A stretch of DNA of 64,000 nucleotides, from the NCBI GenBank assembly GCA_025352225.1, contig JANXTT010000043.1, positions 1-64,000 on the forward strand, given 5' to 3'. A program made the translations under genes and the position numbers. Source of the stretch: Mucilaginibacter sp. (GTDB lineage Bacteria > Bacteroidota > Bacteroidia > Sphingobacteriales > Sphingobacteriaceae). Positions 38,140 to 48,108 of this stretch are shown one piece after another. Every line of letters begins with the position of its first letter. The stretch's first letter is position 1. The notes under the pieces were generated by a model, which did no database searches, was not told the origin of the DNA, and saw only the letters and a list, made by a program, of their open reading frames with translations.

Positions 38140-38919
38140 TTATTTTATAATATGCTTAACAAAAGCACCGCTTGTTGAAAAATGGTAACCCTGTTGCTTT
38201 GCCCATGTAATAAAGTTATCAATTCTTTTTTCAAAAACTATTCCAGTGTTTTTCATTACATAACCAGGGAAGCCAAATTTTTCGGGTTGATGCAGATCTG
38301 TAAACTCCCAGGGATGAAAATATAAGTTTAAATAACCATCTTTTCGATAGGTAATTTTACTGAGCCATTTCAAAATCCCCATTGGTAAATTGTGAAATGA
38401 TAACCAAAACAATGGAAAACGTATTAAAGGCGAAACCGATGAAGGCAATTGTACAACACCATCCTGATAGTACCAGGTACGGGGTTTGTTAAAGTTGTTG
38501 TATCTGCCCGGTATAAAAGTGGGATTGATTGACGAGTTGTATTGGTAACCTGCTTTCCGTATCTCGTTTTCGTCCACGGGCATCATTCTGGCCATGCGGT
38601 AACCTTTTATAGTTTGCCCGGATATTTCCTCTAGTACGTCTTTTGATTGTTTTAAATGCGCTGGTTTAAAATCGGAATGGTAATAACCATGTGATGCTAG
38701 CTCGTGTCCCTGATCAATAATTGTAGTTATTATATCACGCCGGTTTAAAGCGTATGTAGCTGTACAATAAAACGTGGCCTTGATATTATACTTACTCAAT
38801 AGAGCCAATATTTTAAGCGTTCCTTCAGTTGATATGGAAAGCTGATCTTCAAATGATATATCTTTGCCATATTCAAAAGGCATATCAAACTCCTCAATAT
38901 CAAAACTTAGCAATATCAT
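38140..38919 (-). CDS. NodB-type polysaccharide deacetylase
   Basis: Protein of 259 residues with the NodB metal motifs ILLSFDIEEFD (catalytic Asp/metal Asp) and ELASHGYYHSDF (H-X3/4-H). It is the last gene of a three-gene operon with two glycosyltransferases, overlapping the GT2 gene by 20 nt, so it probably modifies the same glycan or polyprenyl-linked sugar. It has no signal peptide, consistent with cytoplasmic action like ArnD-type deformylases. Confidence 0.88.
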   Translation of the reverse strand: MILLSFDIEEFDMPFEYGKDISFEDQLSISTEGTLKILALLSKYNIKATFYCTATYALNRRDIITTIIDQGHELASHGYYHSDFKPAHLKQSKDVLEEISGQTIKGYRMARMMPVDENEIRKAGYQYNSSINPTFIPGRYNNFNKPRTWYYQDGVVQLPSSVSPLIRFPLFWLSFHNLPMGILKWLSKITYRKDGYLNLYFHPWEFTDLHQPEKFGFPGYVMKNTGIVFEKRIDNFITWAKQQGYHFSTSGAFVKHIIK

Positions 38920-39853
38920 CCTTTAAATTTATAAGATTTGTTGACCGAATGATGTAATTAGGGCGTTGTTTAGCCTGCATAAACAGTTTACCAAGATACA
39001 TGCCAATTATGCCCAGTACCATTAACTGTATACCTCCAAAAAAAACAATAGTTGCTAGCAATGACGCCCAACCCGAAACTACATGTCCATAAAAATAACT
39101 TATCAATACATAAGGTATGTATAAGACTGACAGGAATGAAAAAAATACACCTATACCTGTTGCAATGTACAGAGGCCGTACACTAAAAGCTGTAATGCCT
39201 TCAATGGCAAATTTTAGCATTCTTTTAATAGTATATTTACTTTTGCCCGAAAAACGTGCATCAGCCTGATAATGAATTGCATATTGCTTAAAACCCAACC
39301 ATTTTATCAAGCCACGCATAAACAGCCCATTCTCGTTCAATTGGGTTAATACATTGGCAACTTTACGGTCAATCAACCTAAAATCAGCAGTTCCCTTTTC
39401 GAGTTTGGTATCCGAGAGCGAATTGATCATTTTATAAAAGAGATCCGATGTTTTGGTTTTAAATATCGTGGTATCATCCTTGTACTCTCTGCAGGAATAG
39501 ACTACATCATACCCTTCTTCCCATTTTTCAATAAATTGAGTGATCAGCTCGGGCGGGTGTTGCATATCACCATCCATGCTGATGATACAATCTCCCGTTG
39601 CGAAATCATATCCGGCTTTTAATGCATTTTGATGGCCAAAATTTCTGGAAAGTTCCAGGTAATATAAATTGTCGTCAAGTTGGCCCAGTGTTTTTAGTTT
39701 AACAAGCGTGTTGTCCGAGCTTCCGTCATCGATAAAAATAACCTCATAACTGTAAGGAAACGTTTTTAAAACGGCTAATAACCTCGAAGCCAAATGCTCA
39801 ATATTTCCTTCTTCGTTAAAAGAGGGTACAACTACTGAAATCTTTCCTTTCAT
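38900..39853 (-). CDS. GT2 polyprenyl-phosphate glycosyltransferase (DPM1/GtrB-like)
   Basis: Protein of 317 residues: GT-A domain with VVPSFNEEGNIEHLA, IDDGSSDNT and the metal motif DGDMQHPPE, then two C-terminal membrane helices (about 230-300). This is the GtrB/ArnC form that loads a sugar onto undecaprenyl phosphate. It overlaps the GT-C gene by an ATGA and the deacetylase gene by 20 nt, pointing to a single lipid-linked sugar pathway. Confidence 0.92.
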   Translation of the reverse strand: MKGKISVVVPSFNEEGNIEHLASRLLAVLKTFPYSYEVIFIDDGSSDNTLVKLKTLGQLDDNLYYLELSRNFGHQNALKAGYDFATGDCIISMDGDMQHPPELITQFIEKWEEGYDVVYSCREYKDDTTIFKTKTSDLFYKMINSLSDTKLEKGTADFRLIDRKVANVLTQLNENGLFMRGLIKWLGFKQYAIHYQADARFSGKSKYTIKRMLKFAIEGITAFSVRPLYIATGIGVFFSFLSVLYIPYVLISYFYGHVVSGWASLLATIVFFGGIQLMVLGIIGMYLGKLFMQAKQRPNYIIRSTNLINLKDDIAKF

Positions 39854-41049
39854 TGTGTGACTATCGTATTAGTTGGCCTTAATTCAAAATTCCTTGTCCA
39901 TGTTTCGTACACTATTTTGAGCCATATTATAAAACAAGGCAAGGCTTTTAATCCGTACTTTTTAACAATAAGTTTACTGATAACTTTTGGAAACAGATCT
40001 GATGGTGAAAAGCTGGTGATAATTATCGCAAATACCAATAAAAATATTTCGAAAGAAGTAACTGGCCTGTCTAAATTTATGTACCATATGGCAACACCAA
40101 CAAATGCTATGATATAAGTAGGCGACTCCGAACTACTGCTATATATTATAGGAAAAATTAGGGTAGAGGCCAGTATCAGTATTTGAAATTGTGTAATCTT
40201 GAAATTTTTAAAGCGTAAATACGAAGATAAGAATACTAAAACTGCCGGGATTATTACCCATATATTTGATAGCTGTACATCAAATATTCTTCGGATCATT
40301 CCTTTTACACAGATATCCTGCATATCCGACGTGGAATTTTGCACATCTTTTGCTGATAGACTAGTATACCAATCGTGATATGATTGTACAACAAAATTAG
40401 GAGCGGATAGGGCCATAGGCAATATAAAAAGTATAATGGCCCAAAATACCATACTCAAACTAAACTTAATTTTATTATCTGAGAAAAAGAAAAAAGCCAG
40501 GCCTACAATACCGTATAGTTTAATGTAAGTGCCTAAAATTATAAGTGCCGCCGCCCAAAAGTCTTTTTGATTTTTTATGAGGATAAAACTCAATATAATT
40601 AATGCGGTTATTAACGGATTAACCTGAACACTGAAAGAGGAAGTCATTAATTCATGCGCGCATATCAATAATACAATCAACTGTTTTTGCGGATCAATAG
40701 GCAATAAAGTGATAGCTTTATATAACGCGAACGAATTAAACGCGCTCCATAGCAAAACGGCAAAGGTATCTGGCAACCATGCAAATGGCGCAATAATTAA
40801 ACCGAATATTGGTCCGTAATGATTACTATCTGAATAAAATTGTGGGTATTGAAGGTATAGGTTATGTTGATGAATCAGATTATAAAAAGTGTACTTATAA
40901 ATGTAATAATTATTAATCTGGTGCAATAACAACATTTTTGTAACAGCAATTAAGCTTAGGCCAAACCATAAACTTATTATAAAATATTTGTTAGTGAAAA
41001 GTTTTTTAATTGATGCTACCAAAGCGGAGATATAAGTTATAAGCCCCAA
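39850..41049 (-). CDS. GT87-like integral-membrane glycosyltransferase (GT-C)
   Basis: Polytopic protein of 399 residues with about ten membrane segments. It looks like the GT87/mannosyltransferase group that takes sugar from a polyprenyl-phosphate donor. Candidate loop residues are in LYLQYPQFYSDSNHYGP near residue 66. The start is uncertain: the frame opens with TTG at 41049 and has no early ATG. It heads the operon with GtrB-like and NodB-like genes. The acceptor is unknown. Confidence 0.75.
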   Translation of the reverse strand: MGLITYISALVASIKKLFTNKYFIISLWFGLSLIAVTKMLLLHQINNYYIYKYTFYNLIHQHNLYLQYPQFYSDSNHYGPIFGLIIAPFAWLPDTFAVLLWSAFNSFALYKAITLLPIDPQKQLIVLLICAHELMTSSFSVQVNPLITALIILSFILIKNQKDFWAAALIILGTYIKLYGIVGLAFFFFSDNKIKFSLSMVFWAIILFILPMALSAPNFVVQSYHDWYTSLSAKDVQNSTSDMQDICVKGMIRRIFDVQLSNIWVIIPAVLVFLSSYLRFKNFKITQFQILILASTLIFPIIYSSSSESPTYIIAFVGVAIWYINLDRPVTSFEIFLLVFAIIITSFSPSDLFPKVISKLIVKKYGLKALPCFIIWLKIVYETWTRNFELRPTNTIVTQ

Positions 41050-41155
41050 AAATATAAATAAATAACAATTTAAACAGAGGTAATTATTAAGCAGGAATAA
41101 TCAATAGTACTTGAGTTATGCAATCTAACGCATTCTTATTAAAACATGTTTAAAT

Positions 41156-41184
41156 AATTAAGGCTCCCTTAAGGAGCCTTAATT
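41156..41184. terminator. strong symmetric hairpin, 12-bp stem
   Basis: AATTAAGGCTCC, a 5-nt loop, and its exact complement. It lies between metX (ending 41323) and the start of the glycosyltransferase operon. It may act as a terminator for metX readthrough; the U-tract is poor (ATTATTTAAAC on the reverse strand). Confidence 0.5.
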
Positions 41185-41322
41185 TAACCGAAGAAATCCA
41201 CTACAAAAACTCCGGTCATCACTTCATTTAACATTACCAATTCAAAACCTTCATTAACCTAACCACAGTAATGAAGTTGTTTATAATTGATATACGATAT
41301 AATTTTACCCTTGGTTTTATTT

Positions 41323-42375
41323 TTATGCAGTTTGCATTTTTATAACCTTACCATTAAAATTACTACCTAAAAAAGAGTCGATAATTTTACTGATTGTTTT
41401 GGTTTCAATTAAGAAACTATCATGCCCATATACCGATTCAAACTCAACATATAATGCATTTGGTATATGTTTAGCTAAATATTGCTGCTCTGCAACCGGG
41501 AATAAAATATCTGATTTTACACCTACCACCAATGTTTTAGCCTTAACCAGGCTTAAAGCTTTTTCTAAACTCTCGCGCCCACGGCCCACGTTATGCGAAT
41601 CCATAGTTTTGGTTAAGTACCAATAACTGTATGCGTTAAAGCGTTTAACTAATTTTTCGCCCTGATAATTTTGATATGATGAAGCTCTGTAATTTTCCAG
41701 CTTCCCGCTTTCATTATCCTGTTGTGTAAGGTCATAGGTTTCATACCCTCTGTAAGATAATAGTGCAAAACTCCTGGCTGCCTTTAAACCTTTGCTACCG
41801 CCATCAGGCGTGTTGGCGTAAAACGTACGGTCTGTACTGATAGCAAGTCGTTGCGATTCATTAAATGCAATTCCCCATGGCGAGTGTTTAGCATTTGTTG
41901 CTAACAACACGAGGTTATTTATTCTTTCAGGCTCAATTATTGACCATTCTAAAGCTTGTTGGCCGCCTAACGAGCCGCCAATAATTACGTTTATTTGATC
42001 GACACCTAAATATTGAGCCAGTAATTGATGCGCATGTACAATATCTCTGATAGTAAATTGGGGAAACGAAAGGTAATAAGGTTGCCCTGTAAGCGGGTTA
42101 ACGCTTAAAGGATTAACTGTTCCGTAAGGAGAGCCTAAAATATTTGCACATACAATATAATGTTCGTCGGGATTAAAAAGGTCATCTTTCCCAAAAAGGC
42201 CATGCCACCAATCCATTACATCTGAGTTGGCTGTTAATGCATGGCAAACCCATATTACATTATTACAGCTCTTATTTAATTTGCCATATGTATGATATCC
42301 AACTTCGAGCCCTGGTAATTTTTTACCGCACTCCAGTGTAAACGTTTTTGGATATTTAAATGTCTCTATACTCAT
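41323..42375 (-). CDS. metX: homoserine O-acetyltransferase
   Basis: Alpha/beta hydrolase of 350 residues that acetylates homoserine in methionine synthesis. The nucleophile elbow is GGSLGGQQALEW, with the Asp in VGVKSDILFP and the His in VYGHDSFLIE; CHALTANSDV is the family oxyanion region. It lies 51 bp downstream of metY in the same operon, with a hairpin in the gap. The product O-acetylhomoserine is the substrate of MetY upstream. Confidence 0.95.
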   Translation of the reverse strand: MSIETFKYPKTFTLECGKKLPGLEVGYHTYGKLNKSCNNVIWVCHALTANSDVMDWWHGLFGKDDLFNPDEHYIVCANILGSPYGTVNPLSVNPLTGQPYYLSFPQFTIRDIVHAHQLLAQYLGVDQINVIIGGSLGGQQALEWSIIEPERINNLVLLATNAKHSPWGIAFNESQRLAISTDRTFYANTPDGGSKGLKAARSFALLSYRGYETYDLTQQDNESGKLENYRASSYQNYQGEKLVKRFNAYSYWYLTKTMDSHNVGRGRESLEKALSLVKAKTLVVGVKSDILFPVAEQQYLAKHIPNALYVEFESVYGHDSFLIETKTISKIIDSFLGSNFNGKVIKMQTA

Positions 42376-42385
42376 TTGCTTTATT

Positions 42386-42413
42386 AAGCCCCCTCTTATA
42401 AAAGAGAGGGCTT
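42386..42413 (-). promoter_or_regulatory. hairpin directly upstream of the metX start
   Basis: On the reverse-strand transcript AAGCCCTCTC pairs with GAGGGGGCTT (10 bp, one G-U) around an 8-nt loop, ending 10 nt before the metX ATG. There is no T-run downstream in this direction, so it is more likely to affect translation start or mRNA processing than to terminate. In the opposite direction it looks like a terminator with seven T, but no forward gene ends there. Confidence 0.55.
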
Positions 42414-42426
42414 TTTTTATATTAAT

Positions 42427-43773
<1,347 letters not shown>

Positions 43774-43872
43774 TTATTGATGTTAACGGATGAAACACAT
43801 TCAGGATAATGATCCCTTAGGGATTTGTACACAAATATTTTCTATGCTTATGAAAATAAGGGAATACCGCGT

Positions 43873-43983
43873 TTAGCAACAGCAGTTACACATATAACCT
43901 TTTGAGATAGGGGCTAATGCATATTCGGCACGGAACTTTGTCCGGCAGTTAACAAGATCTAAAAGAAAAAATAGCATTTTCAT
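43873..43983 (-). CDS. short Cys-rich leader-type reading frame between the SAM riboswitch and metY
   Basis: A 36-codon frame with ATG at 43983, stop at 43873-43875, starting 9 bases after the riboswitch. The peptide begins MKMLFFLLDLVNC and ends YMCNCCC, with four of its five cysteines in the last five residues. It lies 120 nt upstream of metY in the same transcript. Clustered codons for one amino acid at the end of a short leader frame are the mark of translation-dependent attenuators; poly-Cys leaders are known ahead of sulfur genes in mycobacteria. The frame could be fortuitous, but the Cys run next to a sulfur operon makes chance less likely. Confidence 0.55.
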   Translation of the reverse strand: MKMLFFLLDLVNCRTKFRAEYALAPISKGYMCNCCC

Positions 43984-43991
43984 GGTTCTTT

Positions 43992-44100
43992 ATTTATATT
44001 CCCCGATGATCCATTCACCGGGCCAGGATTTGGCACCTTCTCCACCCGGAGGGTTGCCAGTGGGTTAATGAGCCTGATCTCTCGCCACTTCTTTATAAAT
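43992..44100 (-). promoter_or_regulatory. SAM-I (S-box) riboswitch upstream of metYX
   Basis: The reverse strand carries the S-box core: GCGAGAGATCAGGC, CCCACTGGCAACC and GGTGCCAAATCCTGGCC. A terminal P1 helix can form from ATTTATA (44094-44100) with TATAAAT (43992-43998). An 8-bp stem CCCGGTGA/TCATCGGG follows the GGTGCC element. SAM binding should turn down the metYX operon. No classic terminator follows directly, so control is probably at translation or through the leader frame. Confidence 0.9.
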
Positions 44101-44138
44101 CAAACCTTTTTGAAGGGTATTGATTATTGTAATTGTTT

Positions 44139-44169
44139 CAAAGATATAATACAAACACCATTTTTACAA
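44139..44169 (-). promoter_or_regulatory. promoter of the SAM-riboswitch/metYX transcript
   Basis: On the reverse strand, TTG (44167-44169), 20-bp spacer, TATCTTTG (44139-44146): a full match to the Bacteroidota TTG-N20-TAnnTTTG consensus. Transcription would begin near 44132, giving the riboswitch a short upstream leader. It lies 19 bp beyond the 3' end of the neighbouring PLP-enzyme gene. Confidence 0.8.
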
Positions 44170-44187
44170 CATAATATTGGATTGTTT

Positions 44188-45309
44188 TTATATATTGTTG
44201 ATAGCCAGTGATATATCTTCAATTAAATCGTCTATATTTTCTAATCCAACAGATACGCGAAGTAAGTTTTGCGGGGTTTTGGTATCCTGCCCTTCAATTG
44301 ATGCCCTGTGTTCAATTAAGCTTTCAACCCCGCCTAAACTAGTAGCTTGGGTAAAAACTTTAACAGCATTCACAACTCGGAGAGCTTCTTCGGCACCACC
44401 TTTAACACAAAAAGATAACATTCCGCCAAAGCTTAGCATTTGTTGTTTGGCAATTTGATGCTGCGGATGTGATTCCAATCCGGGGTACATTACACTGTCC
44501 ACTTTAGGGTGTTTTTCTAAAAATTGCGCTAGTAATTTTGCATTATTTACATGCCCTTTCATGCGGTAGGGCAAGGTTTTAATACTCCGAACCAGCATAT
44601 AGCAATCCTGTGGAGAGGGTATGGCACCACCCATTTCCTGCACCTGTTTTATTTTTTGCCACCATTCATTTTTTTCGGCAGTTATTAAGGCACCACCCAT
44701 TAAGTCGCTATGGCCTCCAAAATATTTGGTGGTAGAATGCATTACCAAATCGGCCCCCATGCTTAAAGGTTGCTGGCATATAGGTGTAGCAAATGTATTA
44801 TCGCAAACCACCAAAAGCTGGTGTTGTTTAGCTATAGTGACAACTTGCTTAATATCTGTTACTTTTAATAGCGGATTTGAGGGCGTTTCGAGCCATATTA
44901 ACCTGGTGTTTGCTTTAATATAAGACTGCAACACATCGGTATTATTAACATCAACAAAATCGAATTCCAAAATACCCGCGAATAAAATTTTCAACTGGTT
45001 ACGCAGGCCATGGTACATATCGTCGGGTGCTATGATATGGCTGCCCGGGGGTAATGATTGAAAAACAGCCATTCCCGCTGCGTTACCTGATGAAAAAGCA
45101 GCAGCGTCAACACCGCCTTCCAGTTTGGCCAATACATTTTCGAGCGAGGTACGATTTGGATTGCCTGCCCTGCTATAAATATATCCTCCGGGATACCCAC
45201 CATCTAGGCCACGTTTAAAGGTAGTTGACAAGGTGATGGGTTGAATTACGGAACCGGATAGTTCATTAGCCATGTTTCCGGCGTGAATTGCAATGGTTTC
45301 AATTTTCAT
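44188..45309 (-). CDS. trans-sulfuration PLP enzyme (cystathionine gamma-synthase/gamma-lyase type)
   Basis: Cys/Met metabolism PLP enzyme of 373 residues with the PLP lysine in MHSTTKYFGGHSDLMGG and SRAGNPNRTSLENVLAKLEG near the start. Length is typical for cystathionine gamma-synthase, beta-lyase or gamma-lyase; these cannot be told apart confidently by eye. Since metY provides direct sulfhydrylation, a lyase role linking homocysteine and cysteine is plausible. It has its own upstream region with an 11-bp inverted repeat and no SAM riboswitch of its own. Confidence 0.9.
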   Translation of the reverse strand: MKIETIAIHAGNMANELSGSVIQPITLSTTFKRGLDGGYPGGYIYSRAGNPNRTSLENVLAKLEGGVDAAAFSSGNAAGMAVFQSLPPGSHIIAPDDMYHGLRNQLKILFAGILEFDFVDVNNTDVLQSYIKANTRLIWLETPSNPLLKVTDIKQVVTIAKQHQLLVVCDNTFATPICQQPLSMGADLVMHSTTKYFGGHSDLMGGALITAEKNEWWQKIKQVQEMGGAIPSPQDCYMLVRSIKTLPYRMKGHVNNAKLLAQFLEKHPKVDSVMYPGLESHPQHQIAKQQMLSFGGMLSFCVKGGAEEALRVVNAVKVFTQATSLGGVESLIEHRASIEGQDTKTPQNLLRVSVGLENIDDLIEDISLAINNI

Positions 45310-45312
45310 AGC

Positions 45313-45353
45313 GGCTTAAACCTTATATGTTACTAAATTAAGAGGTTTAAGCC
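45313..45353. promoter_or_regulatory. 11-bp perfect inverted repeat abutting the PLP enzyme start
   Basis: GGCTTAAACCT at 45313-45323 and its exact complement at 45343-45353, 19 bp apart. The inner arm ends 3 bases from the ATG at 45309. It could fold into an RNA hairpin hiding the ribosome site or be bound by a dimeric repressor. Confidence 0.6.
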
Positions 45354-45496
45354 ACTTCGCCTAAAACATCTGATAATATTAGTTTTTGCCAGCGAGTTTT
45401 AGAACCTAATAACAGGCATCTGTAAAATTACTGTCAATTACACCAAAGGATCTGTATTCTTCAATACAGTACGGTTAGCTAATTTAAGCTTTTTAT

Positions 45497-45504
45497 TACC
45501 TTTG
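45497..45504 (+). promoter_or_regulatory. -7 promoter element of mqnE
   Basis: TACCTTTG matches TAnnTTTG, 14 bp before the mqnE ATG. About 20 bp further upstream is GGTTAG rather than a clean TTG. Confidence 0.5.
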
Positions 45505-45518
45505 CATAAATTAAAATA

Positions 45519-46712
45519 ATGGATACTTCTGCAAAATTCAAGGTGCTGTTAAATAATCCGCATTTATTGCCCGAACTAAGAAATATTGCCGAAAAGGTTT
45601 ATAATAACCAGCGTATAAACTTTGATGAGGGTGTTTTACTCTTTGAAAAAGGCGAATTAGCATATTTGGGAACCCTGGCAAATTATATCCGCGAAAAGCG
45701 GCATGGAGATACCACTTATTTTAACCGTAATTTTCATATTGAGCCAACAAACCTTTGCGTGTATGATTGTAAATTCTGTTCCTATTCGCGGTTAATTAAG
45801 GAGCGGGCACAAGGGTGGGAGTATACTATGGATGAGATGCTAAGCATTGTAAAAAAATATGATGCCGAACCCGTAACGGAAGTACATATAGTGGGTGGTG
45901 TATTGCCGCAGTATGATGTTGCATTCTATACGGAGTTATTTCGGAAAATTAAGCAGCACAGGCCAGAACTCCACGTTAAGGCACTTACGCCTGTTGAATA
46001 TCATTACATCTTTAAAAAAGAAAAAATAGATTATGCCACCGGGATGAAATTAATGAAAGATGCAGGCTTAGAATCAATGCCGGGTGGTGGGGCGGAAATA
46101 TTTCACCCCGAAATAAGGGAACAAATTGCTAAAGACAAGTGCACTGCCGACCAATGGTTAGAGATACACCACGAATGGCATAAGTTGGGTATGCGATCAA
46201 ACGCGACGATGTTATACGGGCATATTGAAAAATTTTGGCACCGGGTTGATCATATGGAAAGGCTCCGCCAGTTACAGGATAAAACAGGCGGCTTTCAAAC
46301 TTTTATACCGCTAAAGTTCCGTAACCATGACAATCAAATGTCGCACATTGCGGAGTCAACAGTAGTTGAAGATCTTCGCAATTATGCCATCTCGCGCATA
46401 TATCTTGATAATTTTAATCATATAAAAGCTTATTGGGCCATGATAAGCCGCACTACGGCTCAACTTTCGTTAAACTTCGGTGTAGATGATATTGACGGAA
46501 CACTGGATGATACCACCAAAATTTATTCGATGGCTGGAGCCGAAGAACAAAATCCACGCATGTCTACCAGAGAGTTGGTTGAATTAATTAAGCAAGTAGG
46601 CAGGCATCCAATTGAGCGGGATACATTATATCATATTATTACCGACTATAATGATTTTGAATTTGCTGACGCACCTAAGCCACAATTTTATAAACTGCCG
46701 GTAATCAATTAA
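45519..46712 (+). CDS. mqnE: aminofutalosine synthase (radical SAM)
   Basis: Protein of 397 residues with the radical SAM motif CVYDCKFC (C-X3-C-X2-C), and MPGGGAEIFHPEIRE and RSNATMLYGHIE, which are typical for MqnE rather than the later MqnC. It joins adenosyl and the chorismate-derived enolpyruvyl benzoate in futalosine-route menaquinone synthesis. Together with mqnA 650 bp downstream it shows that this organism makes menaquinone by the futalosine pathway. The histidine phosphatase gene between them is 23 nt away. Confidence 0.92.
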   Translation: MDTSAKFKVLLNNPHLLPELRNIAEKVYNNQRINFDEGVLLFEKGELAYLGTLANYIREKRHGDTTYFNRNFHIEPTNLCVYDCKFCSYSRLIKERAQGWEYTMDEMLSIVKKYDAEPVTEVHIVGGVLPQYDVAFYTELFRKIKQHRPELHVKALTPVEYHYIFKKEKIDYATGMKLMKDAGLESMPGGGAEIFHPEIREQIAKDKCTADQWLEIHHEWHKLGMRSNATMLYGHIEKFWHRVDHMERLRQLQDKTGGFQTFIPLKFRNHDNQMSHIAESTVVEDLRNYAISRIYLDNFNHIKAYWAMISRTTAQLSLNFGVDDIDGTLDDTTKIYSMAGAEEQNPRMSTRELVELIKQVGRHPIERDTLYHIITDYNDFEFADAPKPQFYKLPVIN

Positions 46713-46735
46713 TTACGATTGCCTTATATATACTA

Positions 46736-47368
46736 ATGATAAAAAAAACACTCTACATCATCCGCCACGGGCAAACAGATTTAAACAAACAAGGTATAAT
46801 ACAAGGCCGGGGTATAGATGCCGATTTAAACAATACAGGACGTAAACAAGGTGCTGCTTTTTTTGATGCTTACAATGCCGTTCCGTTTGATAAAATATAT
46901 GTATCAAGTTTAAAACGCACCCAGCAAACAATTCAAAAATTTATTGATCTAGGTATACCTTTCGTAAAGCTATCTGGTTTGGATGAGTTAGCATGGGGCA
47001 TACACGAAGGACAGCCCAGCACGTCGGAAAATCGAGCGGTATTTTTAAAAATAATGCGCGACTGGCTAGACGGGAGGCTTGATAAAAAATTTGAAGGCGG
47101 CGAAAGCCCTAACGAAGTTTTACAACGACAAAAGGAGGCATTGGAGATTATTATGAGCCATCCCGAAGAAAAAAACATATTGATATGTATGCATGGCAGG
47201 GCCATGCGGTTGTTTTTATGTCTATTAACAGGAGTCGAGCTCACTAAAATGGAAAATTTTCCGCATCAAAATGTTATACTTTATAAGGTAGTATTTGATG
47301 GGGATCATTTTGAAATTGTAGTGTTTAATAACTCCGATCATTTGAAAAATATTGTTACCGATCTGTGA
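46736..47368 (+). CDS. histidine phosphatase-family protein
   Basis: Phosphoglycerate-mutase-like phosphatase of 210 residues. The catalytic loop is YIIRHGQTDLNKQG (RHG), with the second histidine in LICMHGRAMRLFL. The substrate is unknown; members act on sugar phosphates, nucleotides or cofactors. Placement between mqnE and mqnA, with GTGA overlap to mqnA, makes it part of the menaquinone operon and suggests it might serve that pathway. Confidence 0.88.
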   Translation: MIKKTLYIIRHGQTDLNKQGIIQGRGIDADLNNTGRKQGAAFFDAYNAVPFDKIYVSSLKRTQQTIQKFIDLGIPFVKLSGLDELAWGIHEGQPSTSENRAVFLKIMRDWLDGRLDKKFEGGESPNEVLQRQKEALEIIMSHPEEKNILICMHGRAMRLFLCLLTGVELTKMENFPHQNVILYKVVFDGDHFEIVVFNNSDHLKNIVTDL

Positions 47369-48108
47369 AAAAGATAAGAATTTCTGCTGTTAGCTATACC
47401 AATACTAAACCCTTTATTTACGGATTACAGCATTGTGAGATAATTGATAAGATAGATCTGAGTTTAGATACCCCAGCGGACTGTGCCCAAAAACTGATTA
47501 ATCATGAGGCGGATATTGGATTAATTCCCGTTACTGGTGTATTAGATATCCCAAATTGGCATATTGTGGCCGATTATTGTATTGGTGCAAGTGGCGCTGT
47601 GAACTCCGTATTTATTTTTAGCAATTGCGAAATCGAACACATTAAAGTATTGCAACTTGATCCGCAATCTCTTACATCAAACAACTTGGCGCAAGTATTA
47701 TTAAAAAACTATTGGAAGCTAAACCCAGAATTAATTGTTAATGCTGTTGATTATAGCCGATCAGAAAGCGCATTTACAGCTTTTGTACAAATAGGAGACC
47801 GTACGTTTGGTAAAAAAAACGATTATAAATTTGCATATGACTTGGCAGAAATTTGGCAGAAATTAACAGGTTTACCTTTTATATTTGCTGCATGGGTAGC
47901 GAATAAACCAATAGATAACAATTTTATTATTGAATTTAATAAAGCTTTAAAGTACGGATTAGACAACAGAAATCAACTAATAGAAGAAATGCCAAAACAT
48001 CCCAATTTTGATTTGGAAGATTACCTTTTGCGCAAAATAGACTTTGAGATTACCGAAGACAAGAAAAAAGCGATGCGTCTTTTTTTAGATTACATTAACC
48101 TGCTTTAA
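47365..48108 (+). CDS. mqnA: chorismate dehydratase
   Basis: MqnA of 247 residues, periplasmic-binding-protein fold, removes water from chorismate as the first step of the futalosine pathway. The N-terminus KIRISAVSYTNTKPFIYGL and DIGLIPVTGV are family features. The start codon is GTG at 47365, overlapping the stop of the preceding gene by 4 bases. Length is slightly short but normal for Bacteroidota. Convergent with the receiver gene, whose 3' end overlaps by 14 bp. Confidence 0.9.
   Translation: MKKIRISAVSYTNTKPFIYGLQHCEIIDKIDLSLDTPADCAQKLINHEADIGLIPVTGVLDIPNWHIVADYCIGASGAVNSVFIFSNCEIEHIKVLQLDPQSLTSNNLAQVLLKNYWKLNPELIVNAVDYSRSESAFTAFVQIGDRTFGKKNDYKFAYDLAEIWQKLTGLPFIFAAWVANKPIDNNFIIEFNKALKYGLDNRNQLIEEMPKHPNFDLEDYLLRKIDFEITEDKKKAMRLFLDYINLL

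Noticed and set aside
42386-42420. Forward-strand intrinsic terminator
   Set aside because: Although followed by seven T on the forward strand, no forward gene ends upstream; it is more sensibly a leader hairpin of metX.
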